Origin: Nocardia camponoti
GTDB lineage: Bacteria > Actinomycetota > Actinomycetes > Mycobacteriales > Mycobacteriaceae
Length of the DNA: 64,000 nucleotides
NCBI RefSeq assembly: GCF_014646135.1
Contig: NZ_BMMW01000001.1
Span: 1,443,570-1,507,569, forward strand
Direction of reading: 5' to 3'
Part shown: in pieces, positions 18,316-29,481 of the stretch
How positions within the stretch are numbered: the stretch's first letter is position 1
How the letters are laid out: every line of letters starts with the position of its first letter
Translations under genes and position numbers: made by a program
Notes under the pieces: generated by a model
Databases searched by the model: none
Told to the model about the DNA's origin: nothing
Seen by the model: the letters and a program-made list of their open reading frames with translations, nothing else

Positions 18316-19098
18316 ATGAGTGAAACCGAAATCCCGCCCGTCGCCGAAGTCGTCGACGACGTGTTGCGCCTCACCCTCGCCACCCACGTCGCGGGCACCT
18401 CACTGGATTTCGCCCGAGTTGTTGAGGCAACCGAAGCGATCGCCGCGTTCGGACCCAAGGTCGGCGCGATCGTCCTCACCGGTTCGGGTGCGAATTTCTC
18501 GGCGGGCGGCAACGTCCGCGACTTCGCCCACGCCGACGATCCCGGCGCGTACCTGTTCGCCAAAGCGGGCGAACTGCATGACTTCGCGCGTGCGTTGTCG
18601 GAGTCGCCGGTGCCGGTCGTCGCCGCCGTGCACGGCTGGGCTGCTGGTGCCGCGCTGAGTTTCGTGCTCGCCGCCGACGTCGCGATCGGCGGCCCGTCGA
18701 CCAAGTTGCGCCCGGCTTACCCGGGCATCGGCTTCACCCCCGACGGCGGCATGTCGTGGTTGCTGCCGCGCGCCGTCGGTGCGAGTCGCGCGCGGGAGAT
18801 TCTGCTCACTGACGCGGTGCTCGACGCCGACGAGGCCGTGCGCCTTGGCATTCTCAGCCGCATCGTGCCCGACGATGAGGTGCTCGCCGAAGCGCTCAAG
18901 GTCGCCGCCAAGTTCGTGAACGGCCCGCGCGAGGCCTACACCGAGATCAAGAAGCTGCTCGCGGTGTCGCCGGACAACACCTTCGACGAGCAGCTCGACG
19001 CCGAACGCGCCGCGATTTCCGCCGCGGCCAACAGCGCGACCGGCCGCGAGGGCGTCGCGGCGTTCATCGACAAGCGTCGCCCGGTTTTCCCCCGATAA
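18316..19098 (+). CDS. Enoyl-CoA hydratase/isomerase family protein
   Basis: Crotonase-fold protein of 260 residues that acts on a CoA thioester; exact substrate unknown. The oxyanion-hole segments GANFSAGGNVRDF and HGWAAGAALSFVLAADVAIGG are clear. In the second active-site region the sequence is GIGFTPDGGMSWLLPRAVG, where hydratases usually have a Glu; this Asp points to an isomerase-like or PaaG-like member rather than a classic hydratase. Begins 4 bases after the acetyltransferase gene, probably the same transcript, and ends in a shared terminator. Confidence 0.88.
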   Translation: MSETEIPPVAEVVDDVLRLTLATHVAGTSLDFARVVEATEAIAAFGPKVGAIVLTGSGANFSAGGNVRDFAHADDPGAYLFAKAGELHDFARALSESPVPVVAAVHGWAAGAALSFVLAADVAIGGPSTKLRPAYPGIGFTPDGGMSWLLPRAVGASRAREILLTDAVLDADEAVRLGILSRIVPDDEVLAEALKVAAKFVNGPREAYTEIKKLLAVSPDNTFDEQLDAERAAISAAANSATGREGVAAFIDKRRPVFPR

Positions 19099-19103
19099 CG
19101 CGA

Positions 19104-19137
19104 TCGGCCGCCCCCAACAATGAAAAGGGGCGGCCGA
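19104..19137. terminator. Hairpin between converging genes
   Basis: TCGGCCGCCCC (19104-19114) pairs perfectly with GGGGCGGCCGA (19127-19137), followed on the plus strand by a short A-run. It sits between the ends of the enoyl-CoA hydratase gene and the small secreted-protein gene and can serve both. Confidence 0.8.
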
Positions 19138-19148
19138 AAAAGCGGCAA

Positions 19149-19400
19149 CTAGCAGGCTGCGCCAAGCGCGCTGAACGTGTTCTGCAGCAGGCAGGTGACC
19201 TTGGCGTTCACGCCGGACGAGATCGACGAGGTGCCGGTCGAGGTCCACTCCTCGCCAACCTGGGTGGTCGCCACCGGCGCGGCATTCTCGTTGTAGGGCT
19301 CAAGCGCGAGGCCAGCGGCCGAGGCCGACCCCATCGCGACGGCAAACGCGCCAGCGAGAGCGGCGGCGGCGACTGCGCCTCGAACAGTATTGCGATGCAT
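19149..19400 (-). CDS. Small secreted protein of unknown function
   Basis: Eighty-three-residue protein with a clear Sec signal: basic start MHRNTVRG, a hydrophobic alanine-rich core, and a likely cleavage after GSASA (about residue 30). The mature part of about 53 residues has two cysteines (TCLL and the C-terminal AAC) that could form one disulphide. The ATG at 19400 has AGGAG 9 bases upstream; a longer frame to 19481 would overlap ung and lacks this. No family recognised; tiny exported proteins of this kind are common in mycolata. Confidence 0.75.
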   Translation of the reverse strand: MHRNTVRGAVAAAALAGAFAVAMGSASAAGLALEPYNENAAPVATTQVGEEWTSTGTSSISSGVNAKVTCLLQNTFSALGAAC

Positions 19401-19440
19401 TCGGTTGTGCTCCTTCATCATTAGTTGCGTGGCACCCGGG

Positions 19441-20124
19441 TCAGGGTAGCCGCCAATCGATCGGTTCGGCACCGAGCTCATCGAGCAGTTCGTTCACCCG
19501 CGAAAACGGGCGCGACCCGAAGAACCCGCGCGATGCCGAAAGCGGGGACGGGTGTGCGGATTCGACATAGGGCACCTCAGCGGCGGTGAGCAACGGCTTG
19601 AGCGTGCCAGCGTCGCGGCCCCACAGGACGGCGACAAGCGGTTCGTCACGGGCGACGAGCGCGCTAATCGCCTGGTCAGTGACGGCTTCCCAGCCCTTGC
19701 CGCGATGCGAAGCGGCCTCACCCGGCGCGACGGTGAGCACGCGGTTGAGCATCAGCACGCCCTGATCCGACCAGGGACTCAGGTCGCCGCAGGACGGCGT
19801 CGGGTGGCCGAGGTCCTTGGAGTACTCGGCGAAAATATTGTTCAGACTGCGCGGCACCGGCGAAACATCCGGGGCGACCGAGAAACTCAACCCCATCGCA
19901 TGCCCGGGCGTCGGGTAGGGATCCTGGCCGACAATCAACACGCGCACATCAGCGAAGGGGCGCTGGAACGCGCGTAGCACGTTGTCGCCCGCGGGCAGGT
20001 AGCCTCGACCGGCCGCGTTCTCGGCGCGAAGGAATTCGCCCATCGCCGAAATTTGGCCGGCGACCGGTTCCAGTGCGGTCGCCCAGCCCGGATCGATGAT
20101 CTCCGACAGTGATTTGGCACCCAT
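19441..20124 (-). CDS. ung: Uracil-DNA glycosylase
   Basis: Family 1 uracil-DNA glycosylase that excises uracil from DNA. The 227-residue protein has the water-activating loop [13 protein letters not shown] (66-78, catalytic Asp68) and the DNA-intercalation loop [18 protein letters not shown] beginning at His191. The gene follows thiL by 11 bases; the thiL-ung pair is standard in actinobacteria. Confidence 0.98.
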   Translation of the reverse strand: MGAKSLSEIIDPGWATALEPVAGQISAMGEFLRAENAAGRGYLPAGDNVLRAFQRPFADVRVLIVGQDPYPTPGHAMGLSFSVAPDVSPVPRSLNNIFAEYSKDLGHPTPSCGDLSPWSDQGVLMLNRVLTVAPGEAASHRGKGWEAVTDQAISALVARDEPLVAVLWGRDAGTLKPLLTAAEVPYVESAHPSPLSASRGFFGSRPFSRVNELLDELGAEPIDWRLP

Positions 20125-20135
20125 GACGAGACAAC

Positions 20136-21122
20136 CTATCGCGGTGACGGCGTCGACGACTCGTCGGATCCTCGAAAGGAATCCCAGCCGCCGCGCATGT
20201 TCGGAGTGGTGCCGTCGACGGTGACGCCCGACCCGACCCCGACGGTGCCGATTCGTCGCCAGCCCGGCGGGAGTGGTGCGTCGGCATCGAACGTGCCAGC
20301 GAACGCGTGGTCTTCACCGCCAGCCAGAATCCATTGCGGCGCATCGGCATTCACGGACGTGGCGACGGCGTCTAGCTCTGGATCGGCGAGCAACGCCCTG
20401 TCGATGTCGATGGAAACGCCGGACGCCCGCGCGAGATGACCGAGGTCGGCGAGCAGCCCGTCGGAGATATCCGTAAGCGCCCGTGGACGATTCGCGGCTA
20501 AGGCTAGGACAGCGTCATACACCGGCTGCGGAACCCGATGCGTCTCAAGAGCTTTCGCTTCAAAGCGGCTCAATTCCGTTGTCGCCCGCACTGTTCCGCG
20601 CTCAAGCAGTGCAAGCCCAGCGGCCGACCAGCCGAGTTCCCCTGCGACAGCGACAATCTCACCCTTCGACGCACCCGACCGCCGCACCTCAACCGCGCCA
20701 CCAAGGTCGCCGAACGCGGTCACCGAGATCACCACCTCGCTGCTTCGCACCAAATCCCCGCCAGCGATCGACCCGCCGGCCCGCGCGGCTTCCTGCCACA
20801 TCCCGTCCGCGAGCCCCTCGATCACCGACACCGGCGTATCGGCGGGACACCCAAGCGCGACGACGAACGACGTTGGCCGCGCCCCCATCGCGACCACGTC
20901 GGCCGCGTTCTGGGCAATGGCTTTGCGGCCAACATCAACCGGGCTCGACCAGTCGAACCGGAAGTGTCGTCCTTCGACGAGCATGTCGGTCGTGACGACG
21001 AACCGACCGTCGGGGGCGGCGATGAGCGCGGCGTCGTCGCCAGGGCCGATCAGCACCTCACGGGCGTGCGCGCGCCCCGCGTTGATGCGGTCGATCAGCG
21101 CGAATTCGCCCAGCTCACGCAC
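20136..21122 (-). CDS. thiL: Thiamine-monophosphate kinase
   Basis: ATP-dependent kinase making thiamine diphosphate from thiamine monophosphate. The 328-residue protein has the ThiL/PurM-type features [57 protein letters not shown] and [16 protein letters not shown] 21122 was taken as start; the frame stays open upstream with protein-like sequence (VISEDGTAQT) but without a usable start codon. Co-transcribed with ung. Confidence 0.95.
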   Translation of the reverse strand: MRELGEFALIDRINAGRAHAREVLIGPGDDAALIAAPDGRFVVTTDMLVEGRHFRFDWSSPVDVGRKAIAQNAADVVAMGARPTSFVVALGCPADTPVSVIEGLADGMWQEAARAGGSIAGGDLVRSSEVVISVTAFGDLGGAVEVRRSGASKGEIVAVAGELGWSAAGLALLERGTVRATTELSRFEAKALETHRVPQPVYDAVLALAANRPRALTDISDGLLADLGHLARASGVSIDIDRALLADPELDAVATSVNADAPQWILAGGEDHAFAGTFDADAPLPPGWRRIGTVGVGSGVTVDGTTPNMRGGWDSFRGSDESSTPSPR

Positions 21123-21245
21123 CGTTTGCGCCGTGCCGTCCTCGCTGATGACCTGCCCCTTCCCACTGGATGCACCTGTCGGCCTAAATCGCCCCGACGG
21201 TACCCTGCTTATGTCAAACGAGCACCACCGCAGGAGAGGCGAGCA

Positions 21246-21806
21246 ATGTCGGCATCAGACCCCACCGAGGCCGAACCCCGCGCCTACTCCCCCTCGCTCA
21301 TCGCGACCGCGGTCGCGTTGCCGGTCGTGTTGATTGTCGGCGTGATCGTCGCGGCCGTGATCGTGATGCGTACGCCGGTCGAACGTCAGCCACTCGTGCT
21401 TGGGCCCGTTCCCGCGCCCGCTGCCGAAGGTGCGGCGTGCCAGCGGCTGCTGCCCACGTTGCCCGCCGACCTCAGCGGCTTCACCGCGTCGACCATCGCC
21501 GACCCCGCTCCGCTCGGCACCCGGGCGTGGCAGCGGCCCGACGGTGGTGAGGCGATCGTGCTGCGCTGCGGTCTCGACCGCCCGCTCGAATTCAACCGCG
21601 CGTCGCCGTTGCAGGTGATCGACGGGGTTTCGTGGTTCCAGATCCGCGACGAGGCAAGCAAGGTCGGCACGTGGTTCGCCGTTGACCGCGAGACCTACAT
21701 CGCGCTGACCGTCCCGGACAACTCGGGAACGGGCGCGGTGCAGTCGGTGTCGGACGCGATCGCCGCGACGCTGCCTGCCCAGGCACCGTCGCCGGGCGAG
21801 CTGTAG
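21246..21806 (+). CDS. DUF3515 membrane-anchored protein
   Basis: Actinobacterial DUF3515 protein (position equivalent to Rv2980 in M. tuberculosis), function unknown. 186 residues: short cytosolic start, one transmembrane helix at about 16-42 (SLIATAVALPVVLIVGVIVA), then an extracytoplasmic domain with two cysteines (ACQRLLPTLP and VLRCGLDRP) and the family-like DGVSWFQIRD. The ATG has AGGAGAGGCGAG upstream. Divergent from thiL and convergent with ddl, exactly as in mycobacteria. Confidence 0.88.
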   Translation: MSASDPTEAEPRAYSPSLIATAVALPVVLIVGVIVAAVIVMRTPVERQPLVLGPVPAPAAEGAACQRLLPTLPADLSGFTASTIADPAPLGTRAWQRPDGGEAIVLRCGLDRPLEFNRASPLQVIDGVSWFQIRDEASKVGTWFAVDRETYIALTVPDNSGTGAVQSVSDAIAATLPAQAPSPGEL

Positions 21807-21819
21807 TCAGCAACCGCGC

Positions 21820-21839
21820 CCGGCCTGCGAGAGGGCCGC
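21820..21839. terminator. Weak hairpin between DUF3515 gene and ddl
   Basis: CGGCC (21821-21825) can pair with GGCCG (21834-21838) across an 8-base loop in the short gap between the two converging genes. There is no T-run, so terminator function is only possible. Confidence 0.3.
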
Positions 21840-21894
21840 TGCGGGGGCAAGACTTGACCTTCAGCCGAGCCGGTTCGCAACGCGACGCGAAACC

Positions 21895-22992
21895 TCAGCG
21901 CAGCCCAGTTCCCCGCGACAGCGCGGTCTCAATGAGCGTGGAAACCAACGTCGGGTAATCGATCCCCGTCGCCTCCCACATGCGCGGGTACTGCGAAATC
22001 GGGGTGAATCCGGGCATCGTGTTGATCTCGTTGATCACCGGACCGTCAGCGGTGACGAAGAAATCGACTCGCGCGAGCCCCTGGCAGTCGAGCGCCTGGA
22101 ACGCACGCACCGACAGCTCGCGAATCTCGGTCGCGACGTCGTCGTCCAGCTTGGCTGGCACGTCGAATTCGCAGACGTCATCGAGGTATTTGGTCGCGAA
22201 GTCGTAGAAGGCCGGGGTTTCCTCGGTCTCATCAGGCATGCGAATTTCCGAAACCACGCTCGCGCGAATGTCACCGTCGGGGAATTCGAGGACGCCGCAC
22301 TCCACTTCGCGCCCAACGATGCCCGCTTCGACAATCACCTTCGGGTCATGACCGCGCGCTTCGGCGACAGCGGCATCGAAATCAGCCCAGTCGTCAATCT
22401 TGGTGATGCCAATCGACGAACCGCCGCGCGCGGGCTTGATGAACGCGGGCAGCCCGATCAGCTCACGCTGTTCGTCGGTGAGCTGGCTAACGCCCGGCCG
22501 CAGGACAATCTGCACGCCAACGGGCAAGCCCTCGGCGGCGAGCAACTTCTTCGTGAACTCTTTGTCCATGCCCGCCGCGCTGGCCAACACACCAGCGCCA
22601 ACGTAGGGCAGCCCGGCGAGTTCGAGCATGCCTTGCAGCGTGCCATCCTCACCGAACGGGCCGTGCAGGATCGGGAAAACGGCGTCGACGCTGCCGAGCA
22701 CGGCGGTCGGGTCATCGAGCGCGACGAGCGCACCCAACCGCGACGGGTCAGCGGCGAGAGTGAGCGCGGTACCCGACGCGTCGACGGCGGGAAGCGCGTC
22801 GTGGCTGAGGTGAAGCTGCGCGAGGTTCGCGTCGCCGAGCACCCAACTGCCTTCGGCGGTGATGCCGATGGGCACCACGTCGAAACGTTCGGGGTCGAGG
22901 TTGCGCAACACGCTGCTCGCCGATACGCACGACACCGCGTGTTCGCTGCTGCGCCCGCCGAACACCACGGCTACCCTGATCCGCTTCGTCAT
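21895..22992 (-). CDS. ddl: D-alanine--D-alanine ligase
   Basis: ATP-grasp ligase that makes D-Ala-D-Ala for peptidoglycan. About 365 residues with [12 protein letters not shown] at the start, [10 protein letters not shown], the ATP-grasp loop [13 protein letters not shown], and the metal site [15 protein letters not shown]. The ATG at 22992 was chosen; a TTG three codons earlier (23001) is in frame. Together with gpsA next to it, this order is the mycobacterial ddlA-gpdA2 arrangement. Confidence 0.96.
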   Translation of the reverse strand: MTKRIRVAVVFGGRSSEHAVSCVSASSVLRNLDPERFDVVPIGITAEGSWVLGDANLAQLHLSHDALPAVDASGTALTLAADPSRLGALVALDDPTAVLGSVDAVFPILHGPFGEDGTLQGMLELAGLPYVGAGVLASAAGMDKEFTKKLLAAEGLPVGVQIVLRPGVSQLTDEQRELIGLPAFIKPARGGSSIGITKIDDWADFDAAVAEARGHDPKVIVEAGIVGREVECGVLEFPDGDIRASVVSEIRMPDETEETPAFYDFATKYLDDVCEFDVPAKLDDDVATEIRELSVRAFQALDCQGLARVDFFVTADGPVINEINTMPGFTPISQYPRMWEATGIDYPTLVSTLIETALSRGTGLR

Positions 22993-23042
22993 GACTGCCA
23001 ACCGTAATGGGTTAACGGGCTAACGATGCGCCCGGACCGTCG

Positions 23043-24038
23043 CTACTCCGGCTTCACCCGTCGGCCAAGCAAGTTTTCGACGGCTTCGCCCACCGATAAT
23101 CCGCTGTGACAGACCTGGTGAACGGCGTTGGTCAGCGGCATTTCCACCCCGTGCGCGGCAGCGAGCGCACGCACCGATGTGCAGGACTTCACACCCTCGG
23201 CGACCTGCCCACTGGTCGCGGCCTGAGCTTCGAGCATCGACCCGCCCTTGCCGAGCACGTACCCGAACGACCGGTTGCGCGACAGTTCCGACGTGCAGGT
23301 TGCGACGAGGTCGCCGATGCCAGCAAGGCCGGCGAGGGTGGCCGGTTGCGCGCCCAGCGCGACGCCGAGTCGGATGATTTCCGCGAGCCCGCGCGTGATG
23401 ATGCTCGCCGATGTGTTGTCGCCCAAACCCATTCCGGCGGCAATACCGGAGGCGAGCGCGATGACGTTTTTGCATGCGCCGCCGATTTCCGCACCGATCA
23501 CGTCGGTGTTGGTGTATGGGCGGAAATAGCCTGTCGCACAAGCCTTTTGGACGGCGGCGGCACGGTCGGCATCGGTACACGCGATCACCGTGGCCGCTGG
23601 CTGACGCTCGGCGATTTCGCCAGCGAGATTGGGCCCCGACAGCACAGCGATGCGATCCGACGCCGCCCCGGTGACCTCGGCGATCACCTCACTCATCCGC
23701 AGCAGCGTCCCCGTCTCAACACCCTTGGCGAGACTCAGCAGCGTCGAATCGTCGGCGATGGCGTCGCGCCAGGCGGCGAGGTTGCCGCGAAGCGACTGCG
23801 ACGGCACAGCGAGCACAACCAGATCAGCGCCGTCCAACGCGACCCGGTGGTCGGCGGTGCCACGCACAGGTGGCAATTGCGCGTTCGGCAGGTAGAACGG
23901 GTTGCGGTGCTCGTCGTCGATGGCCTTGGCCACCTCAGGCCGACGCGCCCAAATGGTGACCTCGGTCCCCGCTTCCGCCAACACCTTCGCGAACGCCGTG
24001 CCCCACGACCCCGCCCCCATCACCGCAGCCCTCGTCAT
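23043..24038 (-). CDS. gpsA: NAD(P)-dependent glycerol-3-phosphate dehydrogenase
   Basis: Reduces dihydroxyacetone phosphate to sn-glycerol-3-phosphate for phospholipid synthesis. 331 residues from ATG 24038: Rossmann motif [18 protein letters not shown] at the start, then [13 protein letters not shown], the catalytic-lysine region [19 protein letters not shown] and [21 protein letters not shown]. An upstream in-frame start would overlap fbiD on the other strand. It precedes ddl with a gap of 50 bases. Confidence 0.96.
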   Translation of the reverse strand: MTRAAVMGAGSWGTAFAKVLAEAGTEVTIWARRPEVAKAIDDEHRNPFYLPNAQLPPVRGTADHRVALDGADLVVLAVPSQSLRGNLAAWRDAIADDSTLLSLAKGVETGTLLRMSEVIAEVTGAASDRIAVLSGPNLAGEIAERQPAATVIACTDADRAAAVQKACATGYFRPYTNTDVIGAEIGGACKNVIALASGIAAGMGLGDNTSASIITRGLAEIIRLGVALGAQPATLAGLAGIGDLVATCTSELSRNRSFGYVLGKGGSMLEAQAATSGQVAEGVKSCTSVRALAAAHGVEMPLTNAVHQVCHSGLSVGEAVENLLGRRVKPE

Positions 24039-24069
24039 TTCCCCAATATGCCATGCAAGGATCGATGCC

Positions 24070-24753
24070 ATGCACCCCGTGCACGCCGTCATGGCCGTCA
24101 AGCACACCGACCGCGCGAAGAGTCGCCTTGCCGAGGTACTCACGCCCGCTCAACGCGGCGCGCTCGTGCTCGCGATGGTCACCGACACCCTCGCCGCGGC
24201 GAGTGCCGTTGACGTGATCGCGGGCATCACCGTCGTCACGCCCGACCTGGTCATCGCGACGCGGGCGCGCGAATTCGGTGCGCACGTTGTCGCCGAACCC
24301 GCCACCCCGACGCCGGGTGTCGACGCGTTGAATTCCGCGCTCATCGCCGGGGCGCGCACGGTCCGCGAACGGTTCGGCCCAACGCGGTTGCTCGCATTAC
24401 AAGCCGACCTGCCCGCACTGCGCCCCAACGAACTCGCGGACGTGATCGCGCGATCAACTGCCCATGAGCGAGTCGTGGTGATCGATCACACGGGCACCGG
24501 TACCGCCGCATTACTGGTCGGCGATCCGGTCGCCGACCTCGACCCGCGCTTCGGTCCCAGCTCCGCGGATGCGCATCGCGATTCTGGCGCGGTAAGTCTG
24601 GGCGGCAGCATGCCCGGTTTACGCCATGACGTCGACACTCCCGCCGATCTCACCGCTGTCGCCGCCCTCGGTGTTGGCCCGCACACCGCGGCCGCACTGA
24701 CCGAATTCGGCTACCCAACGCAACGGAGCACTCCTATTTCGGCTGTGTGCTAG
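24070..24753 (+). CDS. fbiD: Phosphoenolpyruvate guanylyltransferase (F420 biosynthesis)
   Basis: CofC/FbiD-type nucleotidyltransferase; the mycobacterial enzyme activates phosphoenolpyruvate with GTP for dehydro-F420-0 synthesis. 227 residues from ATG 24070. Visible family features: [19 protein letters not shown] with the basic KSRL signature, [25 protein letters not shown] and GTGTAALL. Divergent from gpsA by 31 bases, upstream of ppk, as for Rv2983. It implies F420 use, which fits the F420-type reductase at 49.4 kb. Confidence 0.9.
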   Translation: MHPVHAVMAVKHTDRAKSRLAEVLTPAQRGALVLAMVTDTLAAASAVDVIAGITVVTPDLVIATRAREFGAHVVAEPATPTPGVDALNSALIAGARTVRERFGPTRLLALQADLPALRPNELADVIARSTAHERVVVIDHTGTGTAALLVGDPVADLDPRFGPSSADAHRDSGAVSLGGSMPGLRHDVDTPADLTAVAALGVGPHTAAALTEFGYPTQRSTPISAVC

Positions 24754-24845
24754 CCGATCGCGGTCCTGCCGCACCCGACCGAACAACCCGGCGAATCGGT
24801 CAGTGTCGTCACCTCCCGTCAACCAAGGTGAGGGATGATTGCGAG

Positions 24846-27014
24846 GTGAGCGATACGGAAACCATCAAGCAGTTGCCGCCGATTTCCCCGCCACCGGCGG
24901 CCGCCAACGCATCAAGTGGTGACGCGGGCAAGCAGCGGTTGCCCCGTGATCGCTACCTGAATCGCGAATTGAGTTGGCTCGACTTCAACGCCCGCGTGCT
25001 CGCGCTCGCCGAGGACGCATCGTTGCCCCTGCTTGAACGCGCTAAGTTTCTCGCGATTTTCGCGTCGAATCTCGACGAGTTCTACATGGTTCGGGTCGCC
25101 GGACTGAAGCGTCGCGCGGAAACCGGTCTTTCGGTTCGCTCGGCCGACGGTCGCTCGCCGTCGGAACAGCTCGCGATGATCACCGCGCGCGCCCAAGAAC
25201 TCGCCGAGCGGCACGCGAAGGTCTTCATCGACGACGTGAACCCCGCGCTCGCTGACGAGGGCATCAAGATCATCGGCTGGGACGACCTCGACGCGCCCGA
25301 ACGCGAACGCCTCTCGGGGTACTTCACCGACCAGGTCTTTCCGGTCCTCACGCCGCTTGCCGTCGACCCCGCGCACCCCTTCCCCTACATCTCGGGCCTG
25401 AGCCTCAACCTCGCGGTCACGGTGAAGGATTCCGGCACTGGCGGCGAGCATTTCGCGCGCGTGAAGGTGCCCGACAACGTCGACCGATTCGTGCGCGTCC
25501 GCCGCACCGACGCCCCGTCGGCCATCGCCGCGTTCCTGCCGATGGAAGACCTCATCGCCGCCCACCTCGAACTGCTGTTCCCCGGGTTGAGCGTCGTTGA
25601 GCATCACTCGTTCCGCATCACGCGCAACGCCGATTTCGAAGTCGACGAAGACCGCGACGAAGACCTGCTGCAAGCGATGGAACGCGAACTCGCGCGTCGC
25701 CGGTTCGGCAAGCCGGTTCGCCTTGAGGTTTCCGACGACATGACCGAGCACATGCTCGAACTGCTGCTGCGCGAACTCGAAGTCGACCCCGGCGACGTGA
25801 TTCAGGTGCCCGGGCTGCTCGACCTGTCGTGCCTGTGGCAGGTCTACGGCGTCGACCGGTCCGACCTCAAAGACGCGCCCTATGTGCCGGTGACGCCACC
25901 AGCGTTCGGCGAGCGCGAAACCCCGCGCAACGTCTTCCAGGCGCTGCGCGAAGCCGACGTGCTCGTGCAGCACCCCTACGACTCGTTCTCCACCAGCGTG
26001 CAGCGCTTCATCGAACAGGCCGCCGCCGACCCGCAGGTGCTCGCGATCAAGCAGACGCTCTATCGCACATCGGGCGATTCGCCGATCATCAACGCTTTGA
26101 TCGAAGCCGCCGAAGCGGGCAAGCAGGTGGTCGCGCTTGTCGAGATCAAGGCGCGCTTCGACGAGCAGGCCAACATCAAGTGGGCGCGCGCGCTCGAACA
26201 GGCTGGCGTGCACGTGGTGTACGGGCTCATCGGGCTCAAAACCCATTGCAAGACTTGCCTTGTCGTGCGTCGCGAAGGCTCGACGATCCGGCGCTACTGC
26301 CACATCGGCACCGGCAATTACAACCCCAAAACCGCGCGGCTCTACGAAGACGTCGGCCTGTTCACCGCGGCGCCGGAAATCGGGGCCGACCTCACCGACC
26401 TGTTCAACTCGCTCACTGGATACTCCCGCAAGGAGGACTACCGGAATCTGATGGTCGCGCCGCTCGGTGTGCGCGCGGGCATCATCGAACGCATCGACCG
26501 CGAAATCGCGCTTGCCGAGGCGGGCGAGGACGCGCGAATTCGCATCAAGGCCAACGCGATTGTCGATGAGCAGATCATCGACGCCCTCTACCGCGCGTCG
26601 CAGGCGGGAGTGCCGGTGCAGATCGTCGTGCGCGGCATCTGCGGGCTGCGCCCCGGCGTTCCCGGCTTGAGCGAGAACATCGAGGTTCGCTCGATTCTTG
26701 GTCGCTTCCTTGAACATTCGCGCGTCATCAACTTCGGCGCGCAGAACGAAACGTGGATCGGCAGCGCCGACATGATGCACCGCAACCTCGACCGTCGCGT
26801 GGAAGTGATGGTGCAAGTGAAGGATCCGCGTCTCACCGCGCAATTGGGCGAGATGTTCGATTCCGCGCTCGACCCGATGACGCGCTGCTGGGTGCTCAAC
26901 CCCGACGGGACATGGCAGGCGAGCCCGCTCAATGCCGACGCCGAAGCCGACGCCGATCAGGTGCGTGACCATCAGCACTACATGATGAGTCTGCGGAGGC
27001 CCGATCAGCCGTGA
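24846..27014 (+). CDS. ppk: Polyphosphate kinase 1
   Basis: Makes inorganic polyphosphate reversibly from ATP. 722 residues from GTG 24846 (GAGGGA 10 bases upstream). N-terminal domain [16 protein letters not shown], middle [15 protein letters not shown], the phosphohistidine loop [15 protein letters not shown] with the autophosphorylated His, and the second PLD-like half [18 protein letters not shown]. The stop overlaps the mutT1 start by 4 bases (GTGA), coupling the two genes as in mycobacteria. Confidence 0.97.
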   Translation: MSDTETIKQLPPISPPPAAANASSGDAGKQRLPRDRYLNRELSWLDFNARVLALAEDASLPLLERAKFLAIFASNLDEFYMVRVAGLKRRAETGLSVRSADGRSPSEQLAMITARAQELAERHAKVFIDDVNPALADEGIKIIGWDDLDAPERERLSGYFTDQVFPVLTPLAVDPAHPFPYISGLSLNLAVTVKDSGTGGEHFARVKVPDNVDRFVRVRRTDAPSAIAAFLPMEDLIAAHLELLFPGLSVVEHHSFRITRNADFEVDEDRDEDLLQAMERELARRRFGKPVRLEVSDDMTEHMLELLLRELEVDPGDVIQVPGLLDLSCLWQVYGVDRSDLKDAPYVPVTPPAFGERETPRNVFQALREADVLVQHPYDSFSTSVQRFIEQAAADPQVLAIKQTLYRTSGDSPIINALIEAAEAGKQVVALVEIKARFDEQANIKWARALEQAGVHVVYGLIGLKTHCKTCLVVRREGSTIRRYCHIGTGNYNPKTARLYEDVGLFTAAPEIGADLTDLFNSLTGYSRKEDYRNLMVAPLGVRAGIIERIDREIALAEAGEDARIRIKANAIVDEQIIDALYRASQAGVPVQIVVRGICGLRPGVPGLSENIEVRSILGRFLEHSRVINFGAQNETWIGSADMMHRNLDRRVEVMVQVKDPRLTAQLGEMFDSALDPMTRCWVLNPDGTWQASPLNADAEADADQVRDHQHYMMSLRRPDQP

Positions 27015-27952
27015 GTCCCATGACGACCCTGCGAGATCCGCAGGTGCTACCCAACATTCACGCTGCGGGCGCGGTGCTGTGGCGCGAACGTGGCGGACAG
27101 CCCGACGACATCGAGATCGCCGTCATTCACCGGCCCAAGTACGGCGACTGGTCGCTGCCCAAGGGAAAACTCGACCCAGGCGAGTCACCGTTGGTCGCCG
27201 CCGTGCGCGAGGTCGGCGAGGAAACCGGCCTCCCGTGCACGCTGGGGCGCTATCTCGGCCATGTCACCTATCCGATCCCCGGCCATCGCAAACTCAAGCG
27301 AGTCGACTATTGGGCCGCCAAAGCGACCACCGGCGATTTCGTTGAGAACGCCGAAGTCGACGAAATGCGTTGGATCCCACTGGAACAGGTGATGGATCAA
27401 CTGTCGTATCCGATGGACCGCCAGATCGTGCGCGCGTTCACTCGAGTGCCCGCCGACACGTCGACGATATTGCTCGTGCGCCACGCCAAGGCGGGCAAGC
27501 GCGGAAGCTTTGCCGGCCCCGATGTGCAGCGCCCGTTGGTTGCCGCGGGTGTCGAACAAGCCGAGGCGCTTGTGCCAAATCTGTTGGCGCTCGGCGCATC
27601 TGAGATCTATTCGGCAACTCCGGCGCGCTGCGTGGAAACAGTTACCCCGCTAGCAAAGCGGTTGGACGTCGAAATCAATTGCGACACACTGTTTTCCGAG
27701 CAAGGTTACGATTCCGCGAAAGCCGCGGCGCGCCAACGATTTCGGTCATTGATAACCAAAGACGCTGTGCCCGTTGTGTGTTCGCAAGGTGGCGTGATTC
27801 CCGATCTTGTCGCCTGGCTCGCCGACGAGAGCGGACTCGCAGTGCCTTCGGCGCGCAATCGCAAAGGCAGCGTTTGGGCATTGTCGTTCTTAGGCGACCG
27901 ATTAGTCGCTGCCGACCATATGGATCGAGCGTTGTCGACCGAAATCGTGTGA
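27011..27952 (+). CDS. mutT1: MutT1: NUDIX hydrolase fused to histidine phosphatase
   Basis: Two-domain sanitising hydrolase; mycobacterial MutT1 acts on 8-oxo-(d)GTP and diadenosine polyphosphates. 313 residues: NUDIX domain about 15-145 with the Nudix box [18 protein letters not shown], and a histidine-phosphatase domain from about 155 beginning [12 protein letters not shown] with the catalytic RHA. The last third uses more A/T-ending codons than the first. Coupled to ppk by a 4-base overlap and followed by a strong terminator. Confidence 0.93.
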   Translation: MSPMTTLRDPQVLPNIHAAGAVLWRERGGQPDDIEIAVIHRPKYGDWSLPKGKLDPGESPLVAAVREVGEETGLPCTLGRYLGHVTYPIPGHRKLKRVDYWAAKATTGDFVENAEVDEMRWIPLEQVMDQLSYPMDRQIVRAFTRVPADTSTILLVRHAKAGKRGSFAGPDVQRPLVAAGVEQAEALVPNLLALGASEIYSATPARCVETVTPLAKRLDVEINCDTLFSEQGYDSAKAAARQRFRSLITKDAVPVVCSQGGVIPDLVAWLADESGLAVPSARNRKGSVWALSFLGDRLVAADHMDRALSTEIV

Positions 27953-27961
27953 AAACGACGA

Positions 27962-27999
27962 AACGGCCCCGGAATCCGCTTGCGGATAACGGGGCCGTT
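27962..27999. terminator. Strong hairpin between mutT1 and hupB
   Basis: AACGGCCCC (27962-27970) pairs with GGGGCCGTT (27991-27999), with an inner TCCGC/GCGGA stem. It lies 10 bases after mutT1 and before the converging hupB end, so it can terminate either transcript. Confidence 0.85.
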
Positions 28000-28067
28000 G
28001 TCTGAAGTTGTGGTGGGTGATGCGGTCTACGTACACATTCCCGACCAAATCTCGCGGCTAGGCGAGA

Positions 28068-28679
28068 TCAACGAGCGCGACGAGCAGTTGTCTTCTTCGC
28101 GGCGGTCTTCTTCGCGGGAGCCTTCTTGGCTGCCGTCGCGGTGACCTTCTTAGCGGCCGTTGCCTTCTTGACCGGAGCCTTCTTCGCGGCGGTAGCCGTT
28201 GTCTTCTTCGCAGCCGTTGTCTTCTTGGCCGCAGGAGCCTTCGTAGCGGCCTTTTTGGCCGTTGTCTTAGCCGGACCCTTCGAAGGGGTTGCCTTCTTGG
28301 CAGCGGTCTTCTTAGCGGCTGTCTTCTTCGCGGCGGCCTTCTTAGCGGCGACTGGGGCGTTCACACCGCGTTTGACGGCGGGACCGTTGGCGGCGAGCTT
28401 CTGCTTGCCAGCGATAACCGCTTTGAATTGCGCGCCGGGACGGAAGGCGGGCACCGAAGTGGCCTTGACCTTCACCGTTTCTCCCGTACGCGGATTACGC
28501 GCGACCCTGGGAGCGCGCTTGCGCTGTTCGAAGACACCGAAACCGGTGATGGTGACGCTTTGACCCTTATGCACGGCACGGACGATGGTGTCGACCACGT
28601 TCTCAACTGCCGCGGTGGCCGTACGCCTGTCCGTACCCAACTTTTCGGTCAGAACGTCGATCAGTTCCGCCTTGTTCAT
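28068..28679 (-). CDS. hupB: DNA-binding protein HU with lysine-rich tail
   Basis: Nucleoid-associated HU protein of the actinobacterial long form, 203 residues. Residues 1-90 are a normal HU domain ([35 protein letters not shown] with the DNA-binding arm). Residues about 105-203 are a histone-H1-like tail of repeated AAKK/PAKK tetrapeptides ending ARRAR. Such tails condense DNA in mycobacteria. The monotonous tail repeats may vary in number between strains. Confidence 0.97.
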   Translation of the reverse strand: MNKAELIDVLTEKLGTDRRTATAAVENVVDTIVRAVHKGQSVTITGFGVFEQRKRAPRVARNPRTGETVKVKATSVPAFRPGAQFKAVIAGKQKLAANGPAVKRGVNAPVAAKKAAAKKTAAKKTAAKKATPSKGPAKTTAKKAATKAPAAKKTTAAKKTTATAAKKAPVKKATAAKKVTATAAKKAPAKKTAAKKTTARRAR

Positions 28680-28836
28680 TGAATCCTCCGCAGACTAATG
28701 GCCCGTCGTCGGACCGACTAGGTACAACGGTAAACCGACTTTCGTCAAGAGTCTATGTGCCACGCCAAAATTCATGCGGCATAGCACACGACCAGCTACC
28801 ACTCTTCAGGGCCGCCAGACTATGTCACGGAGGCGA

Positions 28837-29445
28837 TTACGGCTGCGAAATAGGTTCCGGTAGCGTGACGGGTTTCCATGACGGCCTACCCTTTTCGAAC
28901 TCGGTGATGACGTCGGCGTCACGCAACGTGAGCCCAATGTCATCCAAACCCTCAAGCAGACGCCACCGTGTGTAGTCGTCAATATCGAACGGCAACACGA
29001 CGGTTCCGGCAGTGACAGTGCGCTCGTTGAGGTCAACAACCAATTCAAGACCGGGCTGTTCTTCGATGAGCTTCCACAGCATTTCGACATCGTTCTGTGA
29101 CATCTGCGCGGCCAACAGACCGCCCTTGCCCGCATTACCGCGGAAGATGTCAGCGAAACGCGACGAGATCACAACGCGAAATCCGTAGTCCGACAGCGCC
29201 CACACCGCGTGCTCACGCGAAGAGCCCGTACCGAAATCGGGACCCGCGACCAAGACGCTGCCGCGACTGAACGGTTCGGTGTTGAGAATGAAGTTCGGAT
29301 CAGCACGCCAACCGGCGAAGAGACCATCTTCGAATCCCGTGCGCGTCACGCGCTTCAGATAAACCGCCGGAATGATCTGGTCGGTGTCGACATTGGAACG
29401 CCGCAGCGGCACACCAATGCCCTTGTGAACGGTAAAGGCTTCCAT
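28837..29445 (-). CDS. leuD: 3-isopropylmalate dehydratase small subunit
   Basis: Swivelling small subunit of isopropylmalate isomerase in leucine synthesis; pairs with LeuC. 202 residues with the typical [12 protein letters not shown] and [17 protein letters not shown] motifs. ATG at 29445 has AAGGGAAT upstream and follows the leuC stop by 36 bases. Order leuC-leuD-hupB matches mycobacteria. Confidence 0.97.
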   Translation of the reverse strand: MEAFTVHKGIGVPLRRSNVDTDQIIPAVYLKRVTRTGFEDGLFAGWRADPNFILNTEPFSRGSVLVAGPDFGTGSSREHAVWALSDYGFRVVISSRFADIFRGNAGKGGLLAAQMSQNDVEMLWKLIEEQPGLELVVDLNERTVTAGTVVLPFDIDDYTRWRLLEGLDDIGLTLRDADVITEFEKGRPSWKPVTLPEPISQP

Positions 29446-29481
29446 AACGATTCCCTTTCGATCTAGGGGTGATCGCGGCGC

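Noticed and set aside
24809..24831. Hairpin TCACCT/AGGTGA near the ppk ribosome-binding site as a riboswitch
   Set aside because: Only a 6-bp stem with no known aptamer features; too weak to report.
24912..26978. Long minus-strand frame (688 codons) opposite ppk
   Set aside because: It mirrors the ppk codon pattern and shows no recognisable motifs; ppk is certain.
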